Below, one piece after another: positions 40,624 to 48,210 of a stretch of DNA of 48,210 bases. The notes under the pieces are model-generated. The model had not been told where the DNA came from. It searched no databases and saw only the letters and a list, made by a program, of their open reading frames with translations. The position numbers and the translations under genes are program-made. The number at the start of each line of letters is the position of its first letter. The first letter of the stretch is position 1. This DNA is from Sulfitobacter sp. (GTDB lineage Bacteria > Pseudomonadota > Alphaproteobacteria > Rhodobacterales > Rhodobacteraceae), in NCBI GenBank assembly GCA_029252045.1, contig JAQXCD010000021.1, positions 1-48,210 on the forward strand, in the 5' to 3' direction.

Positions 40624-40933
40624 AACCCGCAGATATGCCAGCATCCGCAGCGGTGCAACAGTTCCTGCATCTTAGGCATGCGGCAAAATGCTATTGTGCC
40701 GGGTGGGGCCCGACACTTTGGTTTTTTGGGAGGGGTATTTTGGGGTCGCCGCTGCGGGGAGAAGGGGGATCAGATGAGAGTCTAATCTGGAGGGATCTTC
40801 CGCTTGCGGCAACCCAAAATGGGGCAACCTATCGTGCCATTTCCTATTTGTGCCTTATTCCCGCCCGAATTGCCAGACGTAAGTACGCAACACTGCGGTG
40901 CCAAATCTGCAACAATACACGCATGCCAAGAAA
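40624..40933. other. Intergenic region after trmFO start, no gene seen
   Basis: About 310 bases between the trmFO start and the peroxidase terminator. A CGGGTGGGGCCCG palindrome (near 40697) and a CAGAT-N9-ATCTG repeat (near 40771-40790) are visible. No short frame has both a ribosome site and a credible product. It should hold the trmFO promoter. Confidence 0.5.
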
Positions 40934-40963
40934 AGCCCCCGGTCGCTGTATGCGCCGGGGGCT
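40934..40963 (-). terminator. Intrinsic terminator of the cytochrome peroxidase gene
   Basis: On the reverse strand AGCCCCCGG-N12-CCGGGGGCT (with three further CGC/GCG pairs inside) is followed by TTTTCTTGG. It lies 25 bases past the peroxidase stop. Confidence 0.82.
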
Positions 40964-40987
40964 GAGAGTAGTCATATTTTGTTGGGT

Positions 40988-42301
40988 TTACGATGGCGGG
41001 GCGACGGCATCTATCGCCAACCCTGAGGGGACGGAATTTGGCACGCCAAGCCCGCGTTTGCCCGCGCCTTCATCGGTGAGTGCGCCCAGAAAAGCCATAA
41101 TCTTGTCTATTTCGGCCTGATCCAACGTGACATCAACAATCTCGATTGCTTCTGCGATCCGCATGACTTCATCGAAATCATCCAAAGCTTCCCAATCCAT
41201 CACCTTAAGGTCTCCGGACAACAGCGCCTTTTCACGGTCATAAGAGGCCAGCCCCTTCACCGCATCCAGATGATGTACCACGATATCCTCCAGGTCGGAG
41301 TAGGGGCCGTTATGCCCGTAGGGACCGGATTGCGTCACATTGCGCAGGGTGGGCGTGCGGAAACGGTACATATCGTCGGGCACACCCGTGACGATGCCGC
41401 GTCCCTTATCGGCATATTCGGATTTGCCGGGGCCGAACTGGGGCATGCCGATGGCGTGGAAATTGTGATCGGTCTGGAAGCTGCCGGAATGGCAGGTGGA
41501 ACACCGCGCCTTGCCGTAAAACAGGTCCATCCCGTCCAGCTGTGCTTCGGTCATTGCATCCTCGCCGCGCAGGTATTGGTCAAAGGGGCTGTAGGTTGCG
41601 CGGAATTCCGAGCCGATAAAGGCGGACAAGGCGGTGCCGATGTCGTTAATATGAAGGCCGACTGTGCCAAGTGCGGCAAAGCGCTGGCGGTATTCGGAGA
41701 TGGCGTCAACGCGGCGGGCTAGAATGTCCCACGCGCCGTTCGGCCCCATGAGCCGCTGAGCTGCTACCGCATCGGCCACTTCGTTCTCGCCCGGATTACC
41801 GGCCATTTCGGCGGGTGAAAGGATAGGCAGGATGTTCTGCGCGGCTAGTGGCGAGGGCATCGGACGCTCAAGCGTGCGGCCGTCGGGCATGGCAATGCCA
41901 AACATGGCATGGCGGTCCTTGGCGGTGCGCCCGTCGTGGAGCATCACGGTAAACTCTTTTGCACCCAGATTGAACAGGGCAGGCGCGTTGCGTGGAACAC
42001 GTTCATGCGGCACGTTTGCCGGATCGACATGGCGCGCGCGGCCCAGCCCGATACCGCCTTCGCCCAATGCCAGTGACATGGCGTCGGAGGTGCCCAGCGA
42101 CGGATGGTGACATGTAGCACATGCGATGTTTTTGTTGCCCGACAGAATGGGATCAAAGAACAGATCACGCCCCAGCTCGATCAGCTCGGCGGGGAATGTG
42201 TGGAAATCATCATCGTTGACAGGTGCGGGCAGCGGACCCGCCATCGCAGCCGTCCCCGACAACAGGGATACAAACAGGGCGCCCAGCGTCCGGTTAAACA
42301 T
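40988..42301 (-). CDS. Di-haem cytochrome c peroxidase / MauG-like protein
   Basis: A 437-residue exported protein with two c-haem sites, CATCHH in the first half and CSTCH in the second, the layout of bacterial peroxidases and MauG relatives. The signal peptide ends near GTAAMAGPLP. Periplasmic, likely reducing H2O2 or oxidising a partner. The ATG at 42301 is chosen because a GAGG ribosome site lies nine bases upstream; starts at 42310 or 42316 lack usable spacing. That ribosome site is half of a perfect inverted repeat. A strong terminator follows. Confidence 0.88.
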   Translation of the reverse strand: MFNRTLGALFVSLLSGTAAMAGPLPAPVNDDDFHTFPAELIELGRDLFFDPILSGNKNIACATCHHPSLGTSDAMSLALGEGGIGLGRARHVDPANVPHERVPRNAPALFNLGAKEFTVMLHDGRTAKDRHAMFGIAMPDGRTLERPMPSPLAAQNILPILSPAEMAGNPGENEVADAVAAQRLMGPNGAWDILARRVDAISEYRQRFAALGTVGLHINDIGTALSAFIGSEFRATYSPFDQYLRGEDAMTEAQLDGMDLFYGKARCSTCHSGSFQTDHNFHAIGMPQFGPGKSEYADKGRGIVTGVPDDMYRFRTPTLRNVTQSGPYGHNGPYSDLEDIVVHHLDAVKGLASYDREKALLSGDLKVMDWEALDDFDEVMRIAEAIEIVDVTLDQAEIDKIMAFLGALTDEGAGKRGLGVPNSVPSGLAIDAVAPPS

Positions 42302-42310
42302 ATTAATCAT

Positions 42311-42328
42311 CCTCACGTTTCTGTGAGG
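42311..42328 (-). promoter_or_regulatory. Inverted repeat covering the peroxidase ribosome site
   Basis: On the reverse strand CCTCAC-AGAAAC-GTGAGG is a perfect 6-base inverted repeat, its 3' arm containing the GAGG that serves the start at 42301. In the mRNA the arm would pair with CCTCAC and mask the ribosome site. It could instead be a dyad DNA operator. Confidence 0.5.
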
Positions 42329-42397
42329 TTCCTAACAAATTTTAGCCACAATTTCGACAATATCTTTGGAAAAACACCGTAGCGCTGTACGAAACAG

Positions 42398-43183
42398 TCA
42401 TTGTTTCCAATCGGGTGCGCGTTTCTCGATAAAGGCCTGCATGCCTTCGTTCGTGTCCGCATTGGCAAGGTTTTCAACCATCACATCACCAGTGTAGGAA
42501 TAGGCCGCACCAGTTTCCATCGCCAGCTGTTCATAAAACGCACGTTTACCGATTTTGACGGCGGCCCCCAGCTTGCCCGCGATCTGGTCGGCGAGGGCGG
42601 CGGTTTCCGCTTCCAGTGCCGCGGAAGGCACGACGCGGTTGATCAGCCCCAAGGATTCCGCGCGGGTGGCGTCGATGAAATCACCGGTGGTCAGCATCTC
42701 GAACGCTTTTTTGGGCGCAATGTTACGGCTTAGGGCCACCATGGGTGTCGAGCAGAACAGCCCGATGTTCACACCGTTGACACCAAAACGCGTGCCTTCG
42801 GCGGCGACCGCCAGATCGCAGGTCGCGACCAACTGGCAGCCGGCCGCGGTGGCAATGCCGTGGATTTGGGCAATGACAGGTTGTGGCATGCTCTGGATGC
42901 GCATCATCACATTTGTGCAGCGGGCAAACAGATCGGCAAAGGTTGCGGCGCCTGCATCGGCGTTCTGGCGCATCGCTTGCATCTGGCGCAGGTCGTGCCC
43001 CGCGCAGAACGCTTTGCCGGCACCGGAAATGGTCACCACACGGCACGAGGGATCATCCGCCAGACGGTCCAGTGTCTCTTGCAGCGCGGCCAGCATTTCG
43101 TCGCTGAGCGCATTCAGTCGCTCGGGGCTGTTCATCGTCAGATGTGTGACTGCGTCCCGTTGCGTTACTTCTAGAATTGCCAT
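42398..43183 (-). CDS. Enoyl-CoA hydratase / isomerase family protein
   Basis: A 261-residue crotonase-fold protein, family role hydration or isomerisation of acyl-CoA esters. Oxyanion-hole motifs are SGAGKAFCAGHDLRQM near 58-73 and QIHGIATAAGCQLVATCDLA near 105-124. The usual E residues of true hydratases are not confirmed in the second motif (A-G-C-Q instead of G-G-G-x), so the exact activity is open. Divergent from a PaaI-type thioesterase, and both would act on CoA esters. Confidence 0.85.
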   Translation of the reverse strand: MAILEVTQRDAVTHLTMNSPERLNALSDEMLAALQETLDRLADDPSCRVVTISGAGKAFCAGHDLRQMQAMRQNADAGAATFADLFARCTNVMMRIQSMPQPVIAQIHGIATAAGCQLVATCDLAVAAEGTRFGVNGVNIGLFCSTPMVALSRNIAPKKAFEMLTTGDFIDATRAESLGLINRVVPSAALEAETAALADQIAGKLGAAVKIGKRAFYEQLAMETGAAYSYTGDVMVENLANADTNEGMQAFIEKRAPDWKQ

Positions 43184-43240
43184 CTTGCACCCTCCATGTG
43201 TTGCGGCAACTCTAGCTGCAATTGATCAGGGAGAACAAGC

Positions 43241-43681
43241 ATGGCCGCTAAAGGCAAAGTGATGATGGATGCGCCGCAGCTGATGGCGTTTATGCGCGAA
43301 GTGTTCCAGCAGGTTGCGGATGATTTCAACGTAGAAGAAGTCAAACCGAATGAAGTGACCATGCGGCTGATCATCACTGATAAACACTTGCGCCCCGGCG
43401 GCACGGTTTCCGGCCCGTCGATGTTCGCGCTGGCGGATGTGGCAGCCTATATTGCGACGCTTGCGATGATCGGGCCACAGGCGCTGGCCGTCACCACAAA
43501 CTGTTCGCTTGATTTTATGCGCAAGCCTAAGGCGGGGGTGGATTTGATCGCCACGGCCAAGCTGCTCAAGCTGGGTCGGCAGCTTTCGGTGTCCCATGTT
43601 CTTGTCTATTCCGAAGGCATGGACGAGCCGGTGGCACAGGCCACGATGACCTATGCGATTCCGCCGGCAAGACCGGCTTAG
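43241..43681 (+). CDS. PaaI-family thioesterase
   Basis: A 146-residue hot-dog-fold thioesterase. The family's core is visible as HLRPGGTVSGPSMFALADVA near 48-67 and TNCSLDFMRKPKAGVD further on. It probably hydrolyses acyl- or aromatic acyl-CoA; substrate unknown. Divergently arranged to the crotonase-fold gene, with 57 bases between starts and an A-G-G-G-A ribosome site before the ATG. Ends facing a terminator that belongs to the convergent DUF1127 gene. Confidence 0.86.
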   Translation: MAAKGKVMMDAPQLMAFMREVFQQVADDFNVEEVKPNEVTMRLIITDKHLRPGGTVSGPSMFALADVAAYIATLAMIGPQALAVTTNCSLDFMRKPKAGVDLIATAKLLKLGRQLSVSHVLVYSEGMDEPVAQATMTYAIPPARPA

Positions 43682-43713
43682 CTGTACAATTCATAAAAAT
43701 CAAAAAATGTATC

Positions 43714-43740
43714 AAAAAAGGGCAGGGATGAACCCTGCCC
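43714..43740 (-). terminator. Intrinsic terminator of the DUF1127 gene
   Basis: On the reverse strand GGGCAGGG-TTCAT-CCCTGCCC, eight pairs, is followed by six T (complement of 43714-43719). It could also serve the rightward thioesterase weakly, but the U-run favours the leftward gene. Confidence 0.85.
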
Positions 43741-43774
43741 AAGTGAAGAGGTCTGGCTTGGCGCCACGGGGATG

Positions 43775-44008
43775 TCACGCCTTCCAGAACACCTTTTGCG
43801 CCTCGGTCCGAGCCGCGTCAGGTGTTATTCCCAGATCGTCAAGTTGCCACGCCTCTAAGTGTTCAAGGCTTAGTCGGGTTTGACGGCGGGTTGCCCATTT
43901 TGTCACTGTAGCCGCAAACTTGACGCTGATCACGGCCAGCAGCGGGAGGCTGCGTGCTGTGTTGAGAACCGCAAGGGCATCAGTTGTCATCGGGGCGGCG
44001 CGTAACAT
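43775..44008 (-). CDS. DUF1127 small protein
   Basis: A 77-residue protein whose last 45 residues are the DUF1127 (YjiS-like) helical motif, with LSLEHLEAWQLDDLGITPDAA. Such Arg-rich peptides in alphaproteobacteria have been tied to RNA binding and phosphate or nitrogen metabolism. AGGAG lies eight bases upstream of the start. Divergent from the MocR-type regulator and sharing an ATTGT/ACAAT operator region with it, so co-regulation is plausible. Confidence 0.85.
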   Translation of the reverse strand: MLRAAPMTTDALAVLNTARSLPLLAVISVKFAATVTKWATRRQTRLSLEHLEAWQLDDLGITPDAARTEAQKVFWKA

Positions 44009-44026
44009 GGGTAAATCTCCTAAATT

Positions 44027-44117
44027 GATTGTATTGACACAATCTCAAAAATTGCCGTACATTATTGGTGCAATATTAAATTCACTAACGCTACGGAAAC
44101 ATTGTAATGGATACAAT
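44027..44117. promoter_or_regulatory. Shared promoter with two ATTGT/ACAAT inverted repeats
   Basis: ATTGT-ATTGAC-ACAAT (44028-44043, inside a 6-base dyad 44027-44044) overlaps a TTGACA -35 (44035-44040), with TACATT 17 bases on as the -10 (44058-44063) for the rightward gene. A second copy, ATTGT-AATGGAT-ACAAT (44101-44117), covers the regulator's start codon. The spacers are 6 and 7 bases. Autoregulation by the MocR-type protein is inferred. Confidence 0.55.
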
Positions 44118-45522
44118 TTGGACCCCCGAGCTGGATCCCGCGATCAAGCCCAAATACCGTGCTGTAGTGCAGGCGATCCGCAAGGGCATCTCCTCGGGTG
44201 CGCTGGCTGCGGGCGATAAATTGCCTCCTGTTCGGGAGTTGGGTTGGACGTTGGACATGACGCCCGGCACCGTCGCCCGCGCCTATACCGTCCTCACGGA
44301 AGAGGGTGCGCTGAGCGCCGAGGTGGGCAGGGGCACCTTTGTATCCGCGGCCAAGGTAGAACCATTGCCGATTTATACCGACATGGAAATGGACGTGGTC
44401 AATCACCTTGCCGGTGGGGACAATTTTGAGGTCAACCTCTTCTCGCCCCATTTGCCCAATGGCGGGCAGTCCCGTCTGATCCGGACGCTGTTGGCGCAAA
44501 TAGCACAGGATCCGCCCTCTGGCCTGATGCACTATCCGTCGCGTCGGGGCGCACAGCCTGCGCGTGAAGCGATGCTGCATTGGTTGCGCGACACCCCGTT
44601 GGGCCCGCTGGTCGAGGGGGATATCGTTCTGTCCCATGGCGGGCAGAATTCTATCATGTTGATTTTCCAGACTATTCTGAAAGGCCGCAGGCCTGCCATT
44701 TTTGTGGAGGAGCTGTGCTATCCCGGGTTCCGCCGCGTGGCCACGGCCCTGCGCGCGGATGTTGTCCCGATTGCGATGGATGAGGACGGTCTGTGTCCAA
44801 TAGCACTTGCCGCTGCGGCGGAGCGGTATTCAGAAGGCCAGATCATTTGCACATCGCCGGAAGTTCACAGCCCCACATGCGGGTTCAGCCCCTTGTCGCG
44901 CCGTAACCGGATTATCGAGGTCGCACGGCGTTTTGACCTGCAAATCGTAGAGGATGATTGCTACCGCATCGGTGAGGCACAGGCGCCGGGCTATCGGCAG
45001 CTGGCACCGGAGCGGGGCTGGTACATCACCTCGCTGAGCAAATCCATCACGCCTGCCTTGCGGCTTGGCTGCGCAATTGGCCCGCGTGAGCAGACGGCAG
45101 CCCTACACCGCGCTGCCGAGCACGGTTTTTTCGGCCTTGCGACACCGCTTACCGATCTGGCGGCGGCTTTGTTGATGCATCCGGAGATTGACGGCATCAT
45201 CGAGCGCACCAAAGCGGGTATCGGGGATTATGTGAAAGTCGCCGTAAATGCCCTGGGCGGATATGATCTGCGGTGGCGGTCGGATGTCCCGTTTGTCTGG
45301 CTGAACCTGCCCGAAGGGTGGCGGGCATCGGCGTTTTGCCGTGCGGCTGAAAAACGCGGCGTGCGCGTGCGTGCCTCAGAAGAGTTTGCAGCGCGCAATG
45401 CCCGCACCCCACATGCGGTGCGCATGGCCATCAACGCCGGCGTCAGTCTGGAAAGCTTTGAGGCCGCTATGGGCAGACTGCGTGAAGTACTGGACAATCC
45501 GAACGAGGAAATCGGCGTTTAG
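44107..45522 (+). CDS. MocR-type regulator (GntR HTH plus aminotransferase domain)
   Basis: A 471-residue PLP-dependent chimera. The N-terminal winged helix of the GntR family (about 14-80) has AGDKLPPVRELGWTLDMTPG and the ARAYTVLTEEG recognition half. The C-terminal fold-type I aminotransferase domain (about 110-460) has SHGGQNSI, the VEELCYPG region, EDDCYR and the PLP lysine in SLSKSITPALRLG. Members sense amino acids or vitamin B6 and usually control a divergent neighbour. Here that is the DUF1127 gene. Target metabolite unknown. Confidence 0.9.
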   Translation: MDTIWTPELDPAIKPKYRAVVQAIRKGISSGALAAGDKLPPVRELGWTLDMTPGTVARAYTVLTEEGALSAEVGRGTFVSAAKVEPLPIYTDMEMDVVNHLAGGDNFEVNLFSPHLPNGGQSRLIRTLLAQIAQDPPSGLMHYPSRRGAQPAREAMLHWLRDTPLGPLVEGDIVLSHGGQNSIMLIFQTILKGRRPAIFVEELCYPGFRRVATALRADVVPIAMDEDGLCPIALAAAAERYSEGQIICTSPEVHSPTCGFSPLSRRNRIIEVARRFDLQIVEDDCYRIGEAQAPGYRQLAPERGWYITSLSKSITPALRLGCAIGPREQTAALHRAAEHGFFGLATPLTDLAAALLMHPEIDGIIERTKAGIGDYVKVAVNALGGYDLRWRSDVPFVWLNLPEGWRASAFCRAAEKRGVRVRASEEFAARNARTPHAVRMAINAGVSLESFEAAMGRLREVLDNPNEEIGV

Positions 45523-45599
45523 GGCAGTCACATGCTGTGCCGGGGTTTGGAATCCGGTGTATCCGGCCAAAACCATGATGGGGCAGGTGTGAATCGTGG

Positions 45600-45613
45600 G
45601 GTATAATAATACC
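45600..45613. repeat. Palindrome GGTAT-AATA-ATACC
   Basis: A perfect dyad in the AT-rich gap between the MocR-type gene and rplM, followed by TTAATTTTAA. It contains a TATAAT-like hexamer and might mark an upstream promoter or an operator. Confidence 0.35.
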
Positions 45614-45661
45614 TTAATTTTAAGTACATGATATTGCTTGGTTTATTAGATTTTGTGCCGC

Positions 45662-45689
45662 TTGACGTAGCTGTTGGCATGGATATAAC
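45662..45689 (+). promoter_or_regulatory. Predicted promoter of rplM-rpsI
   Basis: TTGACG (45662-45667), a 16-base spacer, then TATAAC (45684-45689), 56 bases before the rplM start. A CCCGT/ACGGG hairpin (45715-45734) lies in the leader, the position where ribosomal protein operons often carry a repressor-binding structure; whether L13 binds it is not known. Confidence 0.65.
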
Positions 45690-45744
45690 CCGCCCATCAC
45701 ATCGGGGCATCCGTCCCGTAACACCACTAACGGGATTACCGTAC

Positions 45745-46206
45745 ATGAAAACCTTTTCTGCAACACCGGCAGACATCGACAAAAAATGGATCATCATTGA
45801 TGCTGAAGGCATCGTGCTGGGCCGTTTGGCGTCGATCATTGCCATGCGTCTGCGCGGCAAGCACAAGCCGTCCTTCACCCCTCACATGGATTGCGGCGAC
45901 AACGTCATCGTAATCAACGCCGAGAAAATCCAGATGACCGGCAAAAAGCGTGAAGAGATGTTCTATTGGCACACCGGCCACCCAGGCGGGATCAAAGAAC
46001 GCTCCAAGCAAGACATTCTGGATGGCAAGCACCCAGAGCGTATCGTGACACTGGCCGTCAAGCGTATGCTGCCCGGCAACCGTCTGAGCCGTCAGATCAT
46101 GACGAACCTGCGTGTATACGCGGGCGGCGAGCATCCTCATGAGGCGCAAGAGCCTACAGTTCTGGATGTTGCATCCATGAACAAGAAAAACACACGGAGC
46201 GCATGA
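45745..46206 (+). CDS. rplM: 50S ribosomal protein L13
   Basis: A 153-residue L13, an early-assembling large-subunit protein. Family motifs are [19 protein letters not shown] near 12-30, [18 protein letters not shown] near 51-68 and [14 protein letters not shown] near 104-117. The ATG at 45745 matches the family start; an in-frame start at 45628 would precede the predicted promoter. Downstream rpsI follows directly, the universal L13-S9 pairing. Confidence 0.97.
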   Translation: MKTFSATPADIDKKWIIIDAEGIVLGRLASIIAMRLRGKHKPSFTPHMDCGDNVIVINAEKIQMTGKKREEMFYWHTGHPGGIKERSKQDILDGKHPERIVTLAVKRMLPGNRLSRQIMTNLRVYAGGEHPHEAQEPTVLDVASMNKKNTRSA

Positions 46207-46208
46207 GC

Positions 46209-46697
46209 ATGTCTGATGAAATCAACACACTCGAAGATCTCGCATCTGTTGCAGGCATCGCTGCCACTCCAGCAGTCGAGCTGACACCACGCGAGCCCGT
46301 TCGTGACGAATTCGGCCGCGCCTATGCCACAGGCAAGCGTAAAGATGCGGTCGCCCGCGTCTGGATCAAGCCTGGCTCCGGCAAGGTCATCGTGAACGGC
46401 AAGCCGCAGAACGAATATTTTGCACGCCCTGTTTTGCAGATGATCCTTCAGCAGCCTTTCGGCATCACCGGCACAGATGGCCAGTTTGACGTCTACGCGA
46501 CAGTCAAAGGCGGCGGTCTTTCCGGTCAGGCGGGTGCGGTAAAGCACGGCGTGTCCAAGGCACTCCAGTTGTTTGACCCTATGCACCGCGCAGCGCTGAA
46601 AGCAGCAGGCTTCCTGACACGCGACAGCCGTGTGGTTGAGCGTAAGAAATACGGTAAGGCAAAAGCGCGTAAGAGCTTCCAGTTCTCTAAGCGTTAA
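46209..46697 (+). CDS. rpsI: 30S ribosomal protein S9
   Basis: A 162-residue S9 with an acidic N-terminal extension of about 35 residues typical of alphaproteobacteria, then the conserved [20 protein letters not shown] core and the basic tail [16 protein letters not shown] that reaches the P-site tRNA. Start chosen at 46209, nine bases after GGAG; an ATG at 46203 overlapping the rplM stop is possible but has only three bases of spacing. A strong terminator follows. Confidence 0.96.
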   Translation: MSDEINTLEDLASVAGIAATPAVELTPREPVRDEFGRAYATGKRKDAVARVWIKPGSGKVIVNGKPQNEYFARPVLQMILQQPFGITGTDGQFDVYATVKGGGLSGQAGAVKHGVSKALQLFDPMHRAALKAAGFLTRDSRVVERKKYGKAKARKSFQFSKR

Positions 46698-46727
46698 TTC
46701 TGAATTTACAGAAGATACAACAAAAAC

Positions 46728-46760
46728 AATGGCTTGCAAGAAATTGCGAGCCATTTTTTT
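46728..46760 (+). terminator. Intrinsic terminator of rplM-rpsI
   Basis: AATGGCT(T)GCAA-GAAA-TTGC(G)AGCCATT followed by a run of T, 31 bases past the rpsI stop. GC content falls sharply after it, so it also marks the edge of the right-hand island. Confidence 0.88.
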
Positions 46761-46871
46761 ATGTCACTATCGAGTCCCGAATGCTGATTTTACACGGTTT
46801 TTATTGCCAAGAAGTCACGATCCAGTCACGTTGAGTTTGCAGTTCTCATGTGAAGGTTTCAGTTCTCGGCA

Positions 46872-47495
46872 ATGGCAGGTCAGTATCAAGATCGACAAGA
46901 CAGCAGTATTTATGGCTCACGGCTGATCATTCATCGTCGTGTGGATCTGGAAAACAACAACTTCTACTTTCGTTCAAAAGTCTCGGGTCACACAGGCTAC
47001 ATTAGACGCAGTTGTCAGACGCCTGATCCTGCTCGTGCTATGTTACTGGCTGAACAGGCATATGAAGAACTGCTGGTTCGAGCGAAGGGTGGCTTTGCAC
47101 TCAAGACAGTCACAGTTGATGTATTCTTTGAGGGCTGGATCGAGATAACAAAGCATCGACTGACAGAGACACGCTATAAGTGGAAGAAGAGCGTGTATGC
47201 TCGTTATGTCTTCGGATACTTCGGCAAGAAGAACATCTCTGATCTGACGAAGAAAGATGCTGATGGCTATTGGCACTATCGTCTGAACTTCTGGAACAGT
47301 GACGCAGGTCAGAAACGTATAGCAAATAATAAAGAACGGGCAGGTGCGAAGACGTTCAGTTCGCATAACGTTGCGAAGGTGCCATCGTTTGCGACATTGA
47401 AAGCAGAAGCGTCACTGATCAATGAGATGCTTCGGGCGGCTGTCGATGAAGGTCATCTGCAAAGTGAGGCTCTTCCTTTAGATGCATTTAAGTGA
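46872..47495 (+). pseudogene. Truncated phage-type integrase (N-terminal and core-binding parts only)
   Basis: A 207-residue frame resembling the N-terminal and SAM-like core-binding portion of Rhodobacteraceae phage/island integrases (WIEITKHRLTETRYKWKKS, then VFGYFGKKNISDLTKKDADG). It ends at LPLDAFK without the catalytic R...H-x-x-R...Y domain that must follow in a working enzyme. The sequence after the stop is AT-rich and non-coding, not a shifted continuation, so a deletion or replacement is likelier than a point frameshift. Base composition is AT-richer than in neighbouring genes. A regulatory role for the fragment cannot be excluded. Confidence 0.7.
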
Positions 47496-47533
47496 TAAAC
47501 ATTCCTTAATTATAATATCTTGGCGGTAATTAT

Positions 47534-48210
47534 ATGTGTCAATTTTGCATGGCTCGCTCGCTAAACGAATTGCGTGAAACAGTTGTTATACAGCCAGAAG
47601 ACTGCTTGGATAATGTTAACTCGAGTTCCTTTGCAAGCCTTTCTACATTAAGCACATATTTAACCGAAGAATATTGGTCAGACAATTCTACCTACTATCG
47701 AAAGTGGAACCTCTCTGATATTGGTATCAATGCTAAATACGGTGAAATCACATACTCACTTGGGAGCAATTGGTATGATTCTGATGGAATCAATTCAAAC
47801 CATGCGACATTAACTCGGTATGCATTTCAATATTTAGAAAATATTACTGGAATAAATTTCACTGAGACTTCCGATGGTTCGTCAGCAGATATAGCCTTTG
47901 GGAATGAGAATAGTGGTGCTTTTGCTGGCTTAAATACCGGCGACTATTATATCAGCGACCCCGATCAGGTTTATATTGACACCGCCTACGTGAATATAAC
48001 TCCGAATTGGTACAGTAGCTCGCCTACGGACAACGACTATTTATACCAAACAATTCTTCATGAAATAGGGCACGTGCTCGGGCTGGGGCATCAAAGTAAC
48101 TACAATGGATCAGCCAGTTTCCCCACTGATGCAGATTTTGGAAATGACTGCTGGTCTGTCAGCATGATGTCGTATTTCAGTCAATCGGAAAATACGAGTA
48201 TCGACGCATC
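47534..48210 (+). CDS. Serralysin-like (M10) secreted metalloprotease, 5' part
   Basis: An open frame of 225 codons running off the right edge. The zinc site HEIGHVLGLGH is at residues 176-186 and the Met-turn SMMSYF at 210-215, the spacing of M10B serralysins, which are zinc endopeptidases. There is no N-terminal signal peptide, as expected for type I secretion, which uses a C-terminal signal next to RTX repeats; that part lies outside the window. The ATG at 47534 has only a weak GGCGG site. Strongly AT-rich compared with the housekeeping genes to the left, consistent with acquisition by transfer. Confidence 0.85.
   Translation, partial: MCQFCMARSLNELRETVVIQPEDCLDNVNSSSFASLSTLSTYLTEEYWSDNSTYYRKWNLSDIGINAKYGEITYSLGSNWYDSDGINSNHATLTRYAFQYLENITGINFTETSDGSSADIAFGNENSGAFAGLNTGDYYISDPDQVYIDTAYVNITPNWYSSSPTDNDYLYQTILHEIGHVLGLGHQSNYNGSASFPTDADFGNDCWSVSMMSYFSQSENTSIDA

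Overview
The window reads as a chromosomal stretch of an alphaproteobacterium, most likely a marine Rhodobacteraceae (Roseobacter group). The grounds are the CtrA/SciP cell-cycle pair, lpxI rather than lpxH in the lipid A cluster, a Roseobacter-style fused oligopeptide ABC ATPase, a Hint-domain protein remnant, GTTC-N7-GTTC (alphaproteobacterial LexA type) sites and GC-rich third codon positions. Genus assignment is not possible by eye.

Layout. 1-150: end of an IS3-family element abutting a CNNM/CorC gene. 160-7.4 kb: CorC-like protein, metallophosphoesterase, xerD with an exported hypothetical and a newly noted 50-aa membrane peptide, then aroK-aroB plus a hypothetical. 7.4-9.7 kb: ssb with a small membrane protein, a lytic transglycosylase and a small membrane protein. 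9.7-10.3 kb: a decayed Hint-domain gene. 10.5-16.4 kb: peptide-type ABC transporter (two large permeases, one double ATPase, no binding protein) with an AraC regulator upstream. 16.5-29.8 kb: miaA, then a long envelope and translation block on the + strand: pyrH, frr, uppS, cdsA, dxr, rseP, a monocistronic 41-aa peptide, bamA, skp-like, fabZ, lpxA, lpxI, lpxB. 29.8-36.9 kb: mnmA, sciP, ctrA, ligA, recG, then a 42-aa membrane peptide behind tandem GTTC half-sites and a multi-hairpin transcript end. 36.9-46.7 kb: NifU-like, hisI, gluQRS, methyltransferase, trmFO, di-haem peroxidase, enoyl-CoA hydratase, thioesterase, DUF1127, MocR-type regulator, rplM-rpsI. 46.7 kb to the end: an AT-rich accessory island with a truncated integrase and the start of a serralysin-like metalloprotease.

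The 17.5-29.8 kb block is functionally coherent. It covers undecaprenyl phosphate, CDP-diacylglycerol and isoprenoid precursors, site-2 protease envelope stress signalling, outer-membrane protein assembly and lipid A synthesis, mostly in tightly spaced or overlapping genes. The rest is housekeeping.

I found no CRISPR array, tRNA, rRNA or obvious defence system. The least explained material is in small genes and leaders: the SOS-like 42-aa peptide and structured RNA after recG, a 28-codon ORF with a hairpin over the ligA ribosome site, the 41-aa peptide bracketed by two terminators, and the right-hand island.
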